NCBI GenBank assembly: GCA_018398765.1
Contig: JAHBMJ010002767.1
Coordinates: 1-16,079 of the forward strand
DNA from: Chromera velia
Taxonomy: Eukaryota > Sar > Chromeraceae
Length of the DNA: 16,079 nt
Reading direction: 5' to 3'
Shown here in pieces: positions 1 to 9,979 of this stretch (its first letter is position 1; each line of letters starts with the position of its first letter). Made by a program: the position numbers and the translations under genes. The notes beneath the pieces are model-generated. The model was not told the origin of the DNA, did no database searches, and saw nothing but the letters and a program-made list of their open reading frames with translations.

Positions 1-1298
1 CTTTGCTTCGCATGATTCAACAAACGCAAACCACCTTCTACCTTCTCTGCAGACGGCTTAGTCGACCACCGACTCAGCTCACCAAAAAGAAAAGAAATGT
101 CTGGCTGTGTCCTTGCTGCCCACCCAGTCACCCCCATGATCTTTTGCATGAGGGGCACATATTCTTCTTTAATCTCTTCTTCTGTTGGAGGGTCCAAAAG
201 GTCTGGTCTGATCTTTCCCCCCTTCAGTTTGCTCTCTTCCACTTCAACGGACTCAAGATACTCTTCCTGACTCATCTCAAAACCTTCCTTTGTTTTCTTT
301 AGTTGCATGCCTATGTAGCTCATTGTCTCTCCTTCTTTCAACACCTCGGGCTCGTCCATTTTCAGTTTCTCTTGAAGAAGAGAAAGGAAAGAAAGAGGAT
401 CTTTAGCAAAAAGAAGAAGATCATCGACATGCCTAACTAATACGGCCTTCACTTCACCCCCCTCCCCGCCTCTGTGAACAAAAATGCTTTCTTTTATCTC
501 CTCCCATCCCAATTCCTTTGCTATCTTCTTAAAGGAGAGAGAGAAGAGACGGGGACTGTCTGCAAGGCCGTACATTGCTTTCTTCAATTTTAAGACAACA
601 CCTGGTTTCATCCATTCGGGACAATCAGAAGGGAGAGAAGTGGGAAGTTGAATAAAAACAGAGTCAGAAATGGGAGCAGTCAGAAAAGTAGTGCGGACAT
701 CCGACTTTGCAGCCGTCTATCCCTTCGAAGAAGCAAAAGAAAGAACTAAAAGAACTGCTCACCAATCTGCCATCCCACTAAAAGTCTCTAACTCTTTTCG
801 GTCATCCTGAAACCCTTTTACGACCAGCCTTGCTTTTGCAATTCTTTTCCCTTCCTTCATTTTCCAAGTAAGCACCCACCTGCACTTCATGGCTTTTCTT
901 CCTTTCGGCAGATGCACACCTGGCTGAAAGACATCACATTCGATGAATTGATTCAATTCGGCTTTCTGTCCTTCAACGTGAGACCCCCCCGCAACCTCTT
1001 CTGGAGTGGCATCGATGTGTCCTTTCTTTGGATTCACGTGAGAAAGCATCTTCTCCACGACTTCCTTATCGACCTCCAACACACGGGGCAAGGGACGTCG
1101 GGCTTTCTCTTTTTCCTTGATTGTGTACGCAAGCTTCTGCTTCAACTCATTTAGTCTCTCTTGTAGATCTTCTATCTTTTCATTCTCATCTTCTCTTCTC
1201 TGTGCAAAACGCACATCTTCCTTCCTTTCTTCATCTTCCTGCACAAAATGTGCATCGTCAGACGCAGCTTCCAAATTCCACTCACAGCGGACTCGCAT
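1..1298 (-). pseudogene. pol: Reverse transcriptase domain of copia pol, two in-frame stops, runs off window
   Basis: The RT copies element RNA into cDNA. The segment opens with a charged coiled coil (EDEERKEDVRFAQRREDENE, then leucine/glutamate-rich heptads) before the RT proper, which starts near CRWVLTWKMKEGKRIAKARLVVKGFQ, the well-known copia RVT_2 pattern. TGA at 761-759 and TAG at 719-717 interrupt a conserved block; the second sits where related elements usually have Trp (ASKGW before TA-KSDVRT), consistent with TGG to TAG. Beyond these the frame is open to position 1: SDVRTTFLTAPI, the LKKAMYGLADSPRLF block, and the catalytic loop HVDDLLLF at about 431-408, where most copia elements have YVDD. 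The last visible residues (GLRLLNHAK) match the end of RT before RNase H, which is outside the window. Confidence 0.9.
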
Positions 1299-1714
1299 AC
1301 CGACTGACCGTCTGTAGGCACCGACTGACGTCTGCGCCTGTCTCTCTTTCTCAGAACAGAGGCCTGACCGGAATCTGACCCCTCTTGCCCAGACCCCTTC
1401 GCCTAGCTGCCCTGCACACCCTCTGTGTCCCCATCCAGCTCCCCCCCCTGATGCTGTGCAATCATCTCGAGGTAGCTGCCCCGAAGTGACTGCCCAGCAG
1501 ACACGGCAGGAGGAAGAACTGATGCATTCGCGCCCTCACCCCCCTCGCTGGCCATCGAAGGAGACAAAACGCACTGCTCGGCTTGCTTTGCAGCTCGCCG
1601 CGGAACATCAGGGGAAAAGTATGCAGGGCCAAAAGAAGAAGAGAAACGTGCATGCCTCCCTGCACCTGAATCAACCTCCATTTCATCCATATCCACATCC
1701 AAAAAGGAATCTTC
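1299..1714 (-). pseudogene. pol: Low-complexity linker between integrase and RT, with stop and frame change
   Basis: The integrase frame continues after TAG 1717-1715 as an acidic, Met/Asp-rich and then Gly/Ser/Ala-rich segment (DVDMDEMEVDSGAG...) to a further TAG at 1405-1403. In the same frame it can be followed to about 1310 as a Ser/Gln/Arg-rich stretch (QSVPTDGQSVCESAVSG). The RT-side coding then appears in a different frame. The change corresponds to a shift by one base (loss of one base, or gain of two) somewhere around 1310-1260. Such disordered linkers are usual between copia integrase and RT. I see no classical slippery heptamer there, so I favour a mutation over programmed frameshifting. 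Confidence 0.6.
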
Positions 1715-2836
1715 CTATAGAACAAAACCCTGTCTATCTGGAGACAAAGAAGAAGAAGAAGGAGAAGAAGAAACAAAAGAAATGCCTGACCACCTGACAA
1801 GTGAAACAAGTGAAGGATACACTCGCAAAGGCTTCCATCCGTTCCTTTTTTCTATCAGAACCACCACTACAGACGAATTCTTTATAGAAGCAAAGATGCC
1901 TTCCTTTCCGTGCACAGGCTCTGCCCCCTTCTTGATTGGGTGAGGATCATACACCACCACCCTGTCCCCCACAGCAATCGGAGAAATCTCTTCTGCCTTC
2001 TCTTCCCCAAAAACTGCCTTCATTGGAAACTCCCCTGTCACGGTCGACACAACTTCATTCAACTGCTGCACCACCCCTAGAAAGAGCCATTTCTCTGTGT
2101 ATCTGGGTAAGCGGGCCTTTCTGACTATCTTTCTCAAGAGTCTCTTTACAGTTCTATTTGGTCTTTCTACCTGTCCCTGTACTTGAGGACAGTAGTCTGG
2201 TCCTCTCTCATGATGCACTCCCTCTCTTTGCAAAAAAGAATCGTATTCCTTCTCGAACTCGCCTCCGTTGTCTGTCTTAACAATCTTTGGTTTCCTTTTC
2301 CCAAGTCTCTGCCACTTCCTTGTCCAGTGGATCATTGCTCTCTTTGCCTGACTTTTTCGAGAAAGAGTCTCTCCCTGCATGAATCTCGTTTTTCTATCAA
2401 TAAGGAGACTGGCTGGCACACCCCCCGCAAGCATGCAGAGGTCATGTACAACAACATCATTGAATTCTTCTGCCCTCCCCTCCGGTGTTTGTCTTACTGG
2501 AATTCTCCTCATGGTTTCATTCACTTTTCTACACTCGCGACAGTCAATCATCTCTGTACAATCTTTCACGCGTACACGGTGAGCCATTCCTTTTTCTCTC
2601 AAGGTCGTATACAAACGCTTACCTGTCGAGTGTCCAAAACGGCAGTGCCACATGTTCAATTCTCTCTGGGTCATCTGACCATCTTGAGCAAGAGAAAAAG
2701 AATCGGGTCCGGAGGGTTGAGAGGCTCCCGCCTGCTCTCCACCTGCCATCGCCTTTTCTATCGGGGGGGGGACGGGATCATCACCAGAAGAAATCTTCTC
2801 TTCCTCGGTAACTGCCAGACAGACACATTCATTCAC
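1715..2836 (-). pseudogene. pol: Integrase region of copia pol (GAG-pre-integrase, DDE core)
   Basis: Integrase inserts the element cDNA into host DNA. Counting residues from 2836, an HHCC-type zinc finger is formed by H64/H69 (WHCRFGH) and C99/C102 (CREC), the GAG-pre-integrase module. The catalytic core follows: a first Asp near residue 132 (VVHDL), the second in KTDNGGEF (D189) and the Glu in QGQVERPNR (E224), giving the D,D-35-E spacing typical of retroviral and copia integrases. A basic tail with a Val-rich stretch and a Ser/Pro-rich end follows. The frame is the same as that of Gag and protease, and it ends at TAG 1717-1715, beyond the catalytic core. All catalytic residues appear to be present, so decay is recent. 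Confidence 0.9.
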
Positions 2837-3337
2837 TCATTTAGAAGAAAAAGAAACAAAAGAAGAAGAAGAAGAAAAAGGAAATGCACGAATTATATGT
2901 ACACCGTCTCTCTCTTCTAACAATGCTTTGACTTTCTTTCTGTCTCTTGATGAACATAATTCGACCCAATAAAGCTTGTCGACTTTCTGCAGACGGAGAC
3001 CCCGAACAGATAAAAGAGGAACAGGAACCGAACGCGAGTATGCACCTTCTATGTACACCTCCTCGATTTCATTCTCTGGAGACAAAACCCCGACACGCGC
3101 ACGCATGTATCTGTCTGTCTGAAAAGAATCTCCCTCAGCTTTCTCATACGTCACTTTCTTTCTCCAACTGTCTACAATGCAATCATCTAAATCACGACCA
3201 ATCAGATGCTTACTACAACCAGTATCAGCAAAAAGAAAGCGGACCTCTTCACACTCACAGTCGTCCTCTGCCAGGGGTGCAAATGGGTTCGAGGAATGAG
3301 AGCCCCTTGCCGTCTCTCGTCCCACGTCCGAGCGTGG
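2837..3337 (-). pseudogene. pol: Aspartic protease domain of copia pol
   Basis: This is the retrotransposon protease that cleaves Gag-Pol inside the particle. The motif FADTGCSKHLIG (DTG at about 3226-3218) matches the copia-type active site D-[ST]-G followed by a small residue, S and H. It continues the Gag frame directly after the TGA at 3340-3338, so there is no frame change; the first GTG or ATG after that stop need not be a real start. The domain is preceded by an acidic patch (EDDCECEE). The segment ends in a Ser/Phe-rich run encoded by TTC/TCT repeats and then a TGA at 2839-2837, which separates it from the integrase in the same frame. The GTG after the stop is not evidence of a separate gene. 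Confidence 0.85.
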
Positions 3338-3340
3338 TCA

Positions 3341-4603
3341 ATTGCCCTTCCCCCACCCAGAGGAGGAAGAGGACCCCCCTTTCTTCTTGCACGCAGGGGC
3401 GCCCACGTAGTGACCCTTTTCACCGCAATCCCTGCACTTGATGTTCTTCTTCTTAGCCCAGCACTCACCCTCATGCTTTCTCCCACAGGTGTAGCAGACC
3501 GGATGCTGCCCTCTCTGACCAGAGCTCCCACTCGAACCCTGCCCGGAGGACCCCCCAGTGTTCCCGTTCTCCCTTTGCCTGCCACGATCATTCCCCCTGT
3601 GTCCTACCTTTGGATTGGAGGAACGCCCTACCTTCTCCCTTCCCCCTTCCCCACCCTTCTCCTTCTCCTCGATGGCAGTGAACCAGTCGAGGTGAGGACG
3701 AATATTGTCCCACGAGAGTGAGTTCAGGTCAAGGAGCATCTCTCCCTTCTGCGCTCTGATGGCGGTGATAAGGGTAGTAGTCTGGTCAGTGTTGAGGGCG
3801 TGGAGGACCATGGTGGGCTTGGCAGCACCCTCAATGGGTCTCTGCACAGCTAGTGCATCGACCTCGAGAATGGAGAGACGCCTCCTCAGCGTCTTGAAAG
3901 CGAATTTGATCTTCGGCTTTGCCACCTCTCCAGAGGCAGTGCGCCTCTTGGTGTCGTAGGGAAACTCCTTAATCCTCTCCTCCACCTCCAGCTGTCTCAT
4001 CAGGAGGTTGGAGAGGTACTCTTCCTTCATTCGCCTGATGACCTCCTTGTGCTTGAGGCCGGCACAGAAGAAGCGCTTGAGATGGGCCTTGAACTTGGGG
4101 TCGTTCTTGGCCGCCTTGAGCATTCCCATCCGAATGACTCTCCTCCACTGGCCAGAAGACCCAAAGCGGGATCTCCTGAGCTCCTCCTTCATAAAGTCCT
4201 CAAACTGTCTCTCCCAATCCTCAAACCCCTCCTTCGGGTCGAAGAGAAGCAGGAGCGACCAGTCCACCTTCACCTTTTTCTAGGAGGAAACAGAACCGGC
4301 AGACGAAGAATTGGAAGACCCTGCCTCACTGACAGAGTCAGACTCTTCAGAAGAGTCATCATCCTTGCTCGGCACAGCAACAGAACCATTCTGCCGTCTC
4401 TTGTCTTTTCCGGACTTTTTCTTTTCCAAAATTTTTTCAACAATCTTGTCGATCTTTTCTTCTAATTTCTTCTCGAGAAGGGAATCGAGTTTGGAATCGA
4501 GAGTCACTGCACTGCCGCTTGACTGTGCAGCTGCAGCTTCTTCTTGGGCCTTCTTCTTGGCCTCTTCCTTTTCCTTTCTCCTCTGAGCTCTCGTCTGGAC
4601 CAT
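3341..4603 (-). pseudogene. gag: Gag polyprotein region of copia element, one in-frame stop
   Basis: Gag packages the element RNA into cytoplasmic virus-like particles. I choose the ATG at 4603-4601 (MVQTRAQRRK...) because it follows the leader and opens a basic, Lys/Glu-rich coiled segment; an upstream GTG in the same frame at 4663 is less likely. The first ~107 codons are charged and end in a Ser-rich stretch; a TAG stop (4282-4280) then interrupts the frame before the segment beginning KKVKVDWSLL. After it comes the helical Gag core (UBN2-like in character, by inference), then a Gly/Ser/Gln-rich stretch and two zinc knuckles at about 3496-3389: CYTCGRKHEGEC (CX2CX3HX3C) and CRDCGEKGHYVGAPAC (CX2CX4HX6C). 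The second has two extra residues compared with the canonical CX2CX4HX4C. The frame ends at TGA 3340-3338, right at the Gag-protease boundary. Confidence 0.85.
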
Positions 4604-5091
4604 CTTGAAAAATCCAGAGAGAGAGAGAGAGAGAGAAGAAGGAAATTCAATCAGATCTGGCACACTGACTGAAAGACCCTAGAAGCCACTAGATCTTCTT
4701 AACTAGAAGCTTATCATAAGAGTCTCTTAAGGTTTTCTTACAGGGAAAGACTAAAAGACGGGATGCATTGCATATTTTCGTTCCTTTCATTGTTCAGCCA
4801 TTTCATCTCATTGCATTTTATGAGCATGCTACTATTGATTGCAATTAATTCAAATTGCATGAAGAAGCATGCACATGCATGCATGCAGCTCGGCATGGCT
4901 CATCAATCTATAAGGCGGCGCGTATGGCGGCGGGCACTTCAGGCATGGCGGCTCAACAAAGTAAACGCCCTTTCCATGTTGCACGAACTGAACATGAAAG
5001 AATCGTGCAGATAGAAAGAAAGATTATCTATCAGATCGTCTTTTTTAGACAAGGGTAAGACAATCTCAGCAAGAGGAAGAACGATACAACA
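4604..5091 (-). repeat. 5' leader and probable 5' LTR of the copia element (limits uncertain)
   Basis: Upstream of the Gag ATG the minus strand has a pyrimidine run (rc of the GA run at 4615-4640), then a non-coding stretch that must contain the primer-binding site and the LTR. No clear initiator-tRNA primer site of the TGGTATCAGAGC type was seen. TGG at about 4692 could start a primer site, but I cannot match it to a tRNA. A TGTTGTATC sequence (minus strand, starting near 5091) would be a plausible LTR 5' end, giving an LTR of roughly 400 bp. The partner LTR is outside the window, so this is inference only. A GTAAGA at 4741 and a TTTCAG near 4670 could also mark a short intron in the leader. 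Confidence 0.35.
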
Positions 5092-5100
5092 GCTTTTTCT

Positions 5101-5940
5101 TATGCCAACAACAGTCTTCCGTGACCTTCTGTTGCTCAGAGATCAGAGCTCTCCTTGAAAAGCATGTACTGCATACCGAGCTTTTCGTGCGTCTTCCATC
5201 TTGTTATTCTACATGATCATGAAAGTGTACATTGGTCTCTCAAGCGTCCAATCCTTCTTCCCTCTCACCTCTATGCAACTATTAATTCCAGTGCGGCGTA
5301 TCTCTCCATGGATACCCTTCCTCAACCAGACCCCGGGGCGTGTGTATACATATCCAGGTACTGGACAGCATCACACTCCGACAATGTATAGAGCATCCCA
5401 GGAAGGGGAGGGGGCAAAAGGCTGAAGCACACGAACGTTGACGAAAGGGGGGCGCAGAAGGCGAAGGACAACGTGTTGAATCTCGAGTTAAGTATGACGG
5501 TCAGTCTTTGTAGGTGTCTGCTGTGCCTGAGCGGCCCTCTTCCCCTTATATTCAAGACAAAAGAGTGTATCCTGGGTGGCTTGCGCTGGGACCCCCCCCC
5601 AAATTACGCCATCGGACTCTTATTTTACGTGCATACATATATGAGAAGTCAGGCATTCCTGGCCCTGCCTGGTGCCTTAACATGATTGCGAGGGTTTCTG
5701 ATCGGCGATCGTAGCGGTGCTCAACTTCTACGTGGTGCCGATTAGTGATTTTCTGATTGTGAAGCCATAAAAAGAGATAGGCTTAGCTTGAAAGGATGCA
5801 CAATCAGAAAGTCGAGGTATTTGGATCTGCCCTATTCTGTTACTTCTCTCCCTCCCTGAGCTTATTTACCCCATCTTTGCGTGGGTCGGAAAGTATAAAG
5901 AGAAAGTGAAGAATCCTATTCTCCTTCTACGAAGACTCAC
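5101..5940. other. Intergenic stretch without recognisable gene
   Basis: Only short open frames occur on either strand, and none shows a recognisable motif or a convincing splice-supported exon. There is a run of nine C at about 5593. I see nothing functional here. Confidence 0.5.
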
Positions 5941-6026
5941 CTTTGTCTCTCTCTCTGCTGCCTTGTTGTTTTGTCTGTTTCTCTCCCTTTCTCTCTCCCT
6001 CTCTCCCTTCCCGTTGTTAGGTCTAC
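5941..6026. repeat. Pyrimidine-rich (CT)n tract
   Basis: The plus strand is almost purely pyrimidine (TCTCTCTCTC, then CTCCCTTTCTCTC...), with short TTGTTGTTTT interruptions. It is a simple-sequence tract with no sign of coding. Confidence 0.6.
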
Positions 6027-6046
6027 TAATTGCTTGATTGGTTGGT

Positions 6047-6104
6047 TAGTTGGATGGATGGTTGTGTGTTCTAGGTAGTTGGATGGATGGTTGTGTGTTC
6101 TAGG
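6047..6104. repeat. Perfect tandem duplication of a 29-bp unit
   Basis: The unit beginning TAGTTGGATGGATGGTTG and ending TTCTAGG occurs at 6047-6075 and again at 6076-6104 with no mismatch. It contains an internal GGATGGAT repeat. Perfect identity suggests a recent slippage or duplication event. Confidence 0.9.
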
Positions 6105-6869
6105 TTGCAAGCAGCTTGAAGCCAGCACGCATCAGGCCGTATAACAACTTATCGTATGTTCCGTGTTCAATTCACGCCTTTGCTGATTTTTTTGTATTGG
6201 CGGGTTGGTCATGTACTCCACATATTCGGACACCGATCATAGACGGTAACGAGAAAAAACTGGCCCCATTACGTGCGTGAGAATCGCTCTTGCCACTGCC
6301 TGGCACAGTATAAATACTGACCGGCGTGACACCATTTGTCTTGCTTGTCTAAGGCTGGACGGTGTACACTGTTTGTGACTCCATACGCTTAAAACCGCTG
6401 CACAATAATAGACCTGTGTATCTGGCCAGTCAAACAGAAAGATATGCAGGTCGAAAACAGGCGTCGATCGGCCTAACAATCACAGAGAGAGACTCGCAGC
6501 TGGCCGATCATTGAGGCAGTGAGACAGCCGCGGCCCCGTTGCTGTCTGTTGACGCATCGCCGTGGAACTTGCATGACAGACCGGATACAAAAGAATGCCT
6601 GACTCCATCCAAAACACACAGTATATTGATTCTGCTTCAATGCTTGCCTACAGACTCCATTGAATAAGTGTGTCACCTTCTTCTGTCTCCTTTGATATGC
6701 GTTGGTCTGCAGGCTGCTTTCGAAAGGACCGTTACCCCACAGGCGAAAGGGTGTGTAGGAAGAGTTTTGAAGTCTCCAAAATTTTTTGAGAATAGTGGGA
6801 AAACCTTATCAATGCAGTACGTCAACGGACCACTAAGCAGACTTTGGGAGCACTTACATACCGATCATT
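6105..6869. other. Intergenic stretch without recognisable gene
   Basis: No open frame here has recognisable motifs or well-supported exon borders. A B-box-like sequence followed by a T-run (6162-6193) was examined as a possible tRNA and not accepted. Confidence 0.45.
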
Positions 6870-7400
6870 TACTAAGCTAGCAGCTGTAAGGCCTTGTATT
6901 AAACTTTATCACAACAATGATTTTGCAGCTGTTAACTCAGTCTCTATATATAGTTTTAATGAACATGGGGTAACGTCGGGGTTGAATCATATAATTATAA
7001 AATGTTATAATTACAGTATTAGTTATACTGACTTATATAACTTATACAATCCTAGATACAATCTTATTCTAATTTTTGCATACAATTAATTAATTATACG
7101 TATTACTTAATATTGCAATTGATACAACATTCTATCATAATTTTGATATTGTTTACTTAGATTTACTTGGGAGTAAAGCGTCTAATAACTTTGTTTTGGT
7201 TTAACGTGGTTTATAGGGTGGTTTGCAACGTTTGATGTGAGAGCTTCTCTTTTTGTTATCATTACAAAGCCTATTTGTTATCCCTTTTTTGAGCTAGTTT
7301 TAGAATTTACATGCATTACAATAATTTATATATAAGAATCTGTACCAGAATCTATAGTAGGATTCATGCTCCAATCAGTTTTCTAAACTAGGTTCTCAAA
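6870..7400. other. AT-rich island, origin unknown
   Basis: Base composition changes sharply here. The segment is dominated by A and T with repeated TTATAA, ATTAATTAATTA and TATATA words, unlike the flanks and unlike the exons in this window. No long open frame is present under the standard code. Possible explanations are an insertion of organellar DNA, the remnant of an AT-rich mobile element, or a matrix-attachment-like spacer; nothing in it lets me choose between them. Confidence 0.5.
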
Positions 7401-7938
7401 ATCTCTGGAGTTGATCCATTGCCAGACGAAGCGTTAACACAAAAAAATGTGCTATGCCTAGTGCTATATGCAACAGAATTCACCTAAAAAGTTTTCTTTT
7501 TCTTTCTAAAAAACCCATTTAGATCAATTTTACGAGCACTTACCAAAATCCTGTTTCCCCCTCTCATCGAAGTGTGCCACTGGACGGTTCGCTTCCAAAA
7601 TAAAAAAGAGTCACTTTTTTTGATTTGCTAGGCTCTCTTGTAAGACTGTGTCACACCGTAAATGTCAAGTCCCACACAAAAAAGATCAGAGGAGTTCTAA
7701 TCAACAAGACTCTTTTTCTGTGCATGTGTGCATACACTTGTGACTGCACATCTCTTTAAATTTTCACCCGTGCTTCCCTGAGCGCCTGCAAGATCTTAGA
7801 GAAGAGACAAAAAAAAGAGAGCGGTCTCTCTCCAGCCCCCTCCTGATTCTGAAGGCCTGTTTACTCCATATCCCCTTGCAAGTCAGCTCTATTCGCATGC
7901 CTATTGCACTCAAAGAGTCCCATCCCCAAGGCTCCGAT
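7401..7938. other. Intergenic stretch without recognisable gene
   Basis: This stretch is moderately AT-rich with several poly-A or poly-T runs. I find no supported exon, RNA gene or regulatory site. Confidence 0.45.
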
Positions 7939-8100
7939 CTCTCACTCACTCACTCATTCACTCAAGGGGGGGCAGCTGGGGCACCTACAGGGCACACACA
8001 CATACGCATACATACATACATACATACACACACACACATACACATACACACATACACACACACACATACACACATACATATACACACATATATACAGACA
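7939..8100. repeat. Compound microsatellite: (CTCA)n, then (CA)n/(CATA)n
   Basis: A short (CTCA)n run (7939-7964) is followed, after a G-rich spacer, by an imperfect array of CA and CATA units from about 7992 to 8098. Open frames across it, rich in Thr, His, Ile and Tyr on one strand and Val, Cys and Tyr on the other, are products of the repeat and not genes. Confidence 0.9.
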
Positions 8101-8939
8101 CGTGCGCGCACCATATATACAAACGTACATTTCTGCAGAGCGCAAAACTTGGGCTTATTGCTGTCAGACATACGTAGAAAGACAGTTACAAGAAAGGCAG
8201 AAGCAGGGAGCGAGACAGAAACACACTGAGTCTTTGTACGAAAACGGGAAGCAAATCAGATTCTCCGTGCATGCGTGTACATCTTCGGACCCGAAGCAGG
8301 TAGGAATAGAAAAATTCAATACGTTGAAACTCTTAGGGCATGCATGGCTTTACGACAAAAAGAAAGGATCTTTTGAGTATGTGTGTGCACCAAAGAGACG
8401 CCCAAAACTCCCTTTCATGCAGATGCATTCCATCAGATTTCGGGAACGTTAGTGCCTATGGGAGGAACACGGTAGCGATCATGACTCACCCCATCCCCTC
8501 CACTGCCGGTCTCGATTGTCTCTCTTCTCCTGGTTAATGAATTTCGCCCCCTCCCTCTATTCAGCGGGGAAGGGTCCTGCAGAAAGAAGGGAAAGAGGGG
8601 ATGCGCTCACAGGCAGCTCTATTTCATGGAAACGCTCGAGACACAGCAACAAGTACTGAGAGGAAACGAAACATAGACACTGTCAGGGGATTTGGCATTG
8701 AGTGAAAGGAAAGAGCAAAAGAAGAAAGAGAGTAAAAACCAGCCGACGGAAAAAGAAAGTCGAGAAAACGCAGAAATATAAACATGACTGCACGGAAACG
8801 CTAAAAAAATTGGCCTTTAACACACTGCCCGTGCTGGCTCTAAAGAGGAAAAAAGAGATATTATTTTATGCATGCAGCGCAAGTAGTTGATAGCTAGACT
8901 CAATCAGCAAACTGAAAAAATCAAGAGGAGTTTAGTCTC
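8101..8939. other. Non-coding region downstream of the minus-strand gene
   Basis: This lies 3' of the stop codon of the minus-strand multi-exon gene and probably holds its 3' UTR and polyadenylation site; an A/T-rich ATAAAATAAT occurs on the minus strand at about 8869-8860, some 70 bp after the stop. A plus-strand open frame to 8452 and a Lys-rich one at 8702-8890 have no recognisable motif and are probably chance. Confidence 0.4.
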
Positions 8940-9914
8940 TTAAAACGCAACCATCTGGTCTGGACGGATGACTTCGAATTTACCATGGGCGAAGAGGAGC
9001 CCTAGCTTTTCCGGGGGGGCTGCAAAGTCAATCAAAAACCAAGAGAGTCAAAAGAAACTTTTCTGAGAGGATGCATGCGTGAAGAAGTACTCAACAAAAT
9101 GGCAAGCCAAGCAAATTGGAAGGAAGGAATCAAACGGTCGCTCTTTTCCAAAATCAGTTAGTAATATATAAATTGACAGGCGGATCGGGGGCCTGGTGCT
9201 GCAGATTGACACAGAGAGACCCTAGGGTGAAAGGGGAGTCCGACGTAAACAGACGCGGGTGTCCATTGTTCAAAGAGGTATACACACAGGCACGCACATA
9301 GCATGCATATATGAAACAAAACAAAAGCGGCGAGCAACGATGAGCCATCTCTCCAAAGAATGCATTGATCGAAACAGGCGGATGAGATTGAAATAAAAAA
9401 GGAGTCAGGCGGGAATTATTGAAACCAGACAGCCTGTCGTCACAGTAACTCCTTACACGATGGAGCACGGCACGTACATTCTACTGGACTCTAGAAAGAG
9501 ATCATGAAGATCCAACAGAAAGCCAGGGAAGCGAGGCCTCTGCAGCGTGCAGACAAAATCGAATCACATTCACACGAGTTGACAGAGGGCAAAAAGTAAA
9601 AAGCGGCCAAATACCACAGACATGCGCTGGTCCGTCGACCAGAAAGATCTTGTCTTTTTTTTTCCTTTATCGTTCACTGACCGTGGGAGGAGGGGGAATG
9701 GGGGACTTGAGCTGCATCTACATGAAGAGAGTAGGAAGGAAGGAAAGAGTTGACGCAAGCAGGCAGACAAGTGAGCGAAGAAAGGTGCATGTATGTATCA
9801 CACGTATACGGCCACGGCATATCATTGAGCAGACAGATTCTGAATCAAAAAGTCACCAGGATGGCTTTTCTTCTGCATAAAGTGTCCAAAAATCATACAT
9901 ATACACATACACAT

Positions 9915-9979
<65 letters not shown>

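Larger units (their letters stand above)
1..4741 (-). mobile_element. Ty1/copia-type LTR retrotransposon, internal region, degenerate and cut by window edge
   Basis: Reading the minus strand from right to left gives Gag with two zinc knuckles, an aspartic protease (DTG), a GAG-pre-integrase zinc finger, a DDE integrase core and a reverse transcriptase. The order protease-integrase-RT identifies the copia superfamily (in gypsy elements integrase follows RT). RNase H and the 3' LTR would lie left of position 1. Gag, protease, integrase and the following linker share one frame and are separated by stops at 4282-4280 (TAG), 3340-3338 (TGA), 2839-2837 (TGA), 1717-1715 (TAG) and 1405-1403 (TAG). 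The RT is in another frame and has two more stops (761-759 TGA, 719-717 TAG). This copy is therefore most likely dead, although the domains are otherwise well preserved, which suggests recent inactivation. The right limit is an estimate. Confidence 0.9.

Noticed and set aside
2183-2920. Plus-strand ORF of 245 codons
   Set aside because: It is the antisense shadow of the integrase and protease coding sequence.
700-4282. Reassigned TAG/TGA codons as an alternative nuclear genetic code
   Set aside because: Seven in more than 1,400 codons is too few for a sense codon, TGG/CAG/CGA are all used normally, and the helicase and minus-strand gene exons contain no in-frame TAG or TGA.
6110-6193. Possible tRNA or SINE: a B-box-like TGTTCAATTCA followed by TTTTTTT
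   Set aside because: The T-arm pairs only four of five bases, the acceptor stem does not close, and no A box matches. Probably chance.
7876-8452. Plus-strand open frames of 117 and 182 codons
   Set aside because: More than a third is translated (CA)n repeat. The remainder has no recognisable motif, and the open length follows from the stop-free repeat.
8702-8890. Lys-rich plus-strand ORF of 62 codons
   Set aside because: Composition is explained by A/G-rich sequence, and it overlaps the likely 3' UTR of the minus-strand gene.
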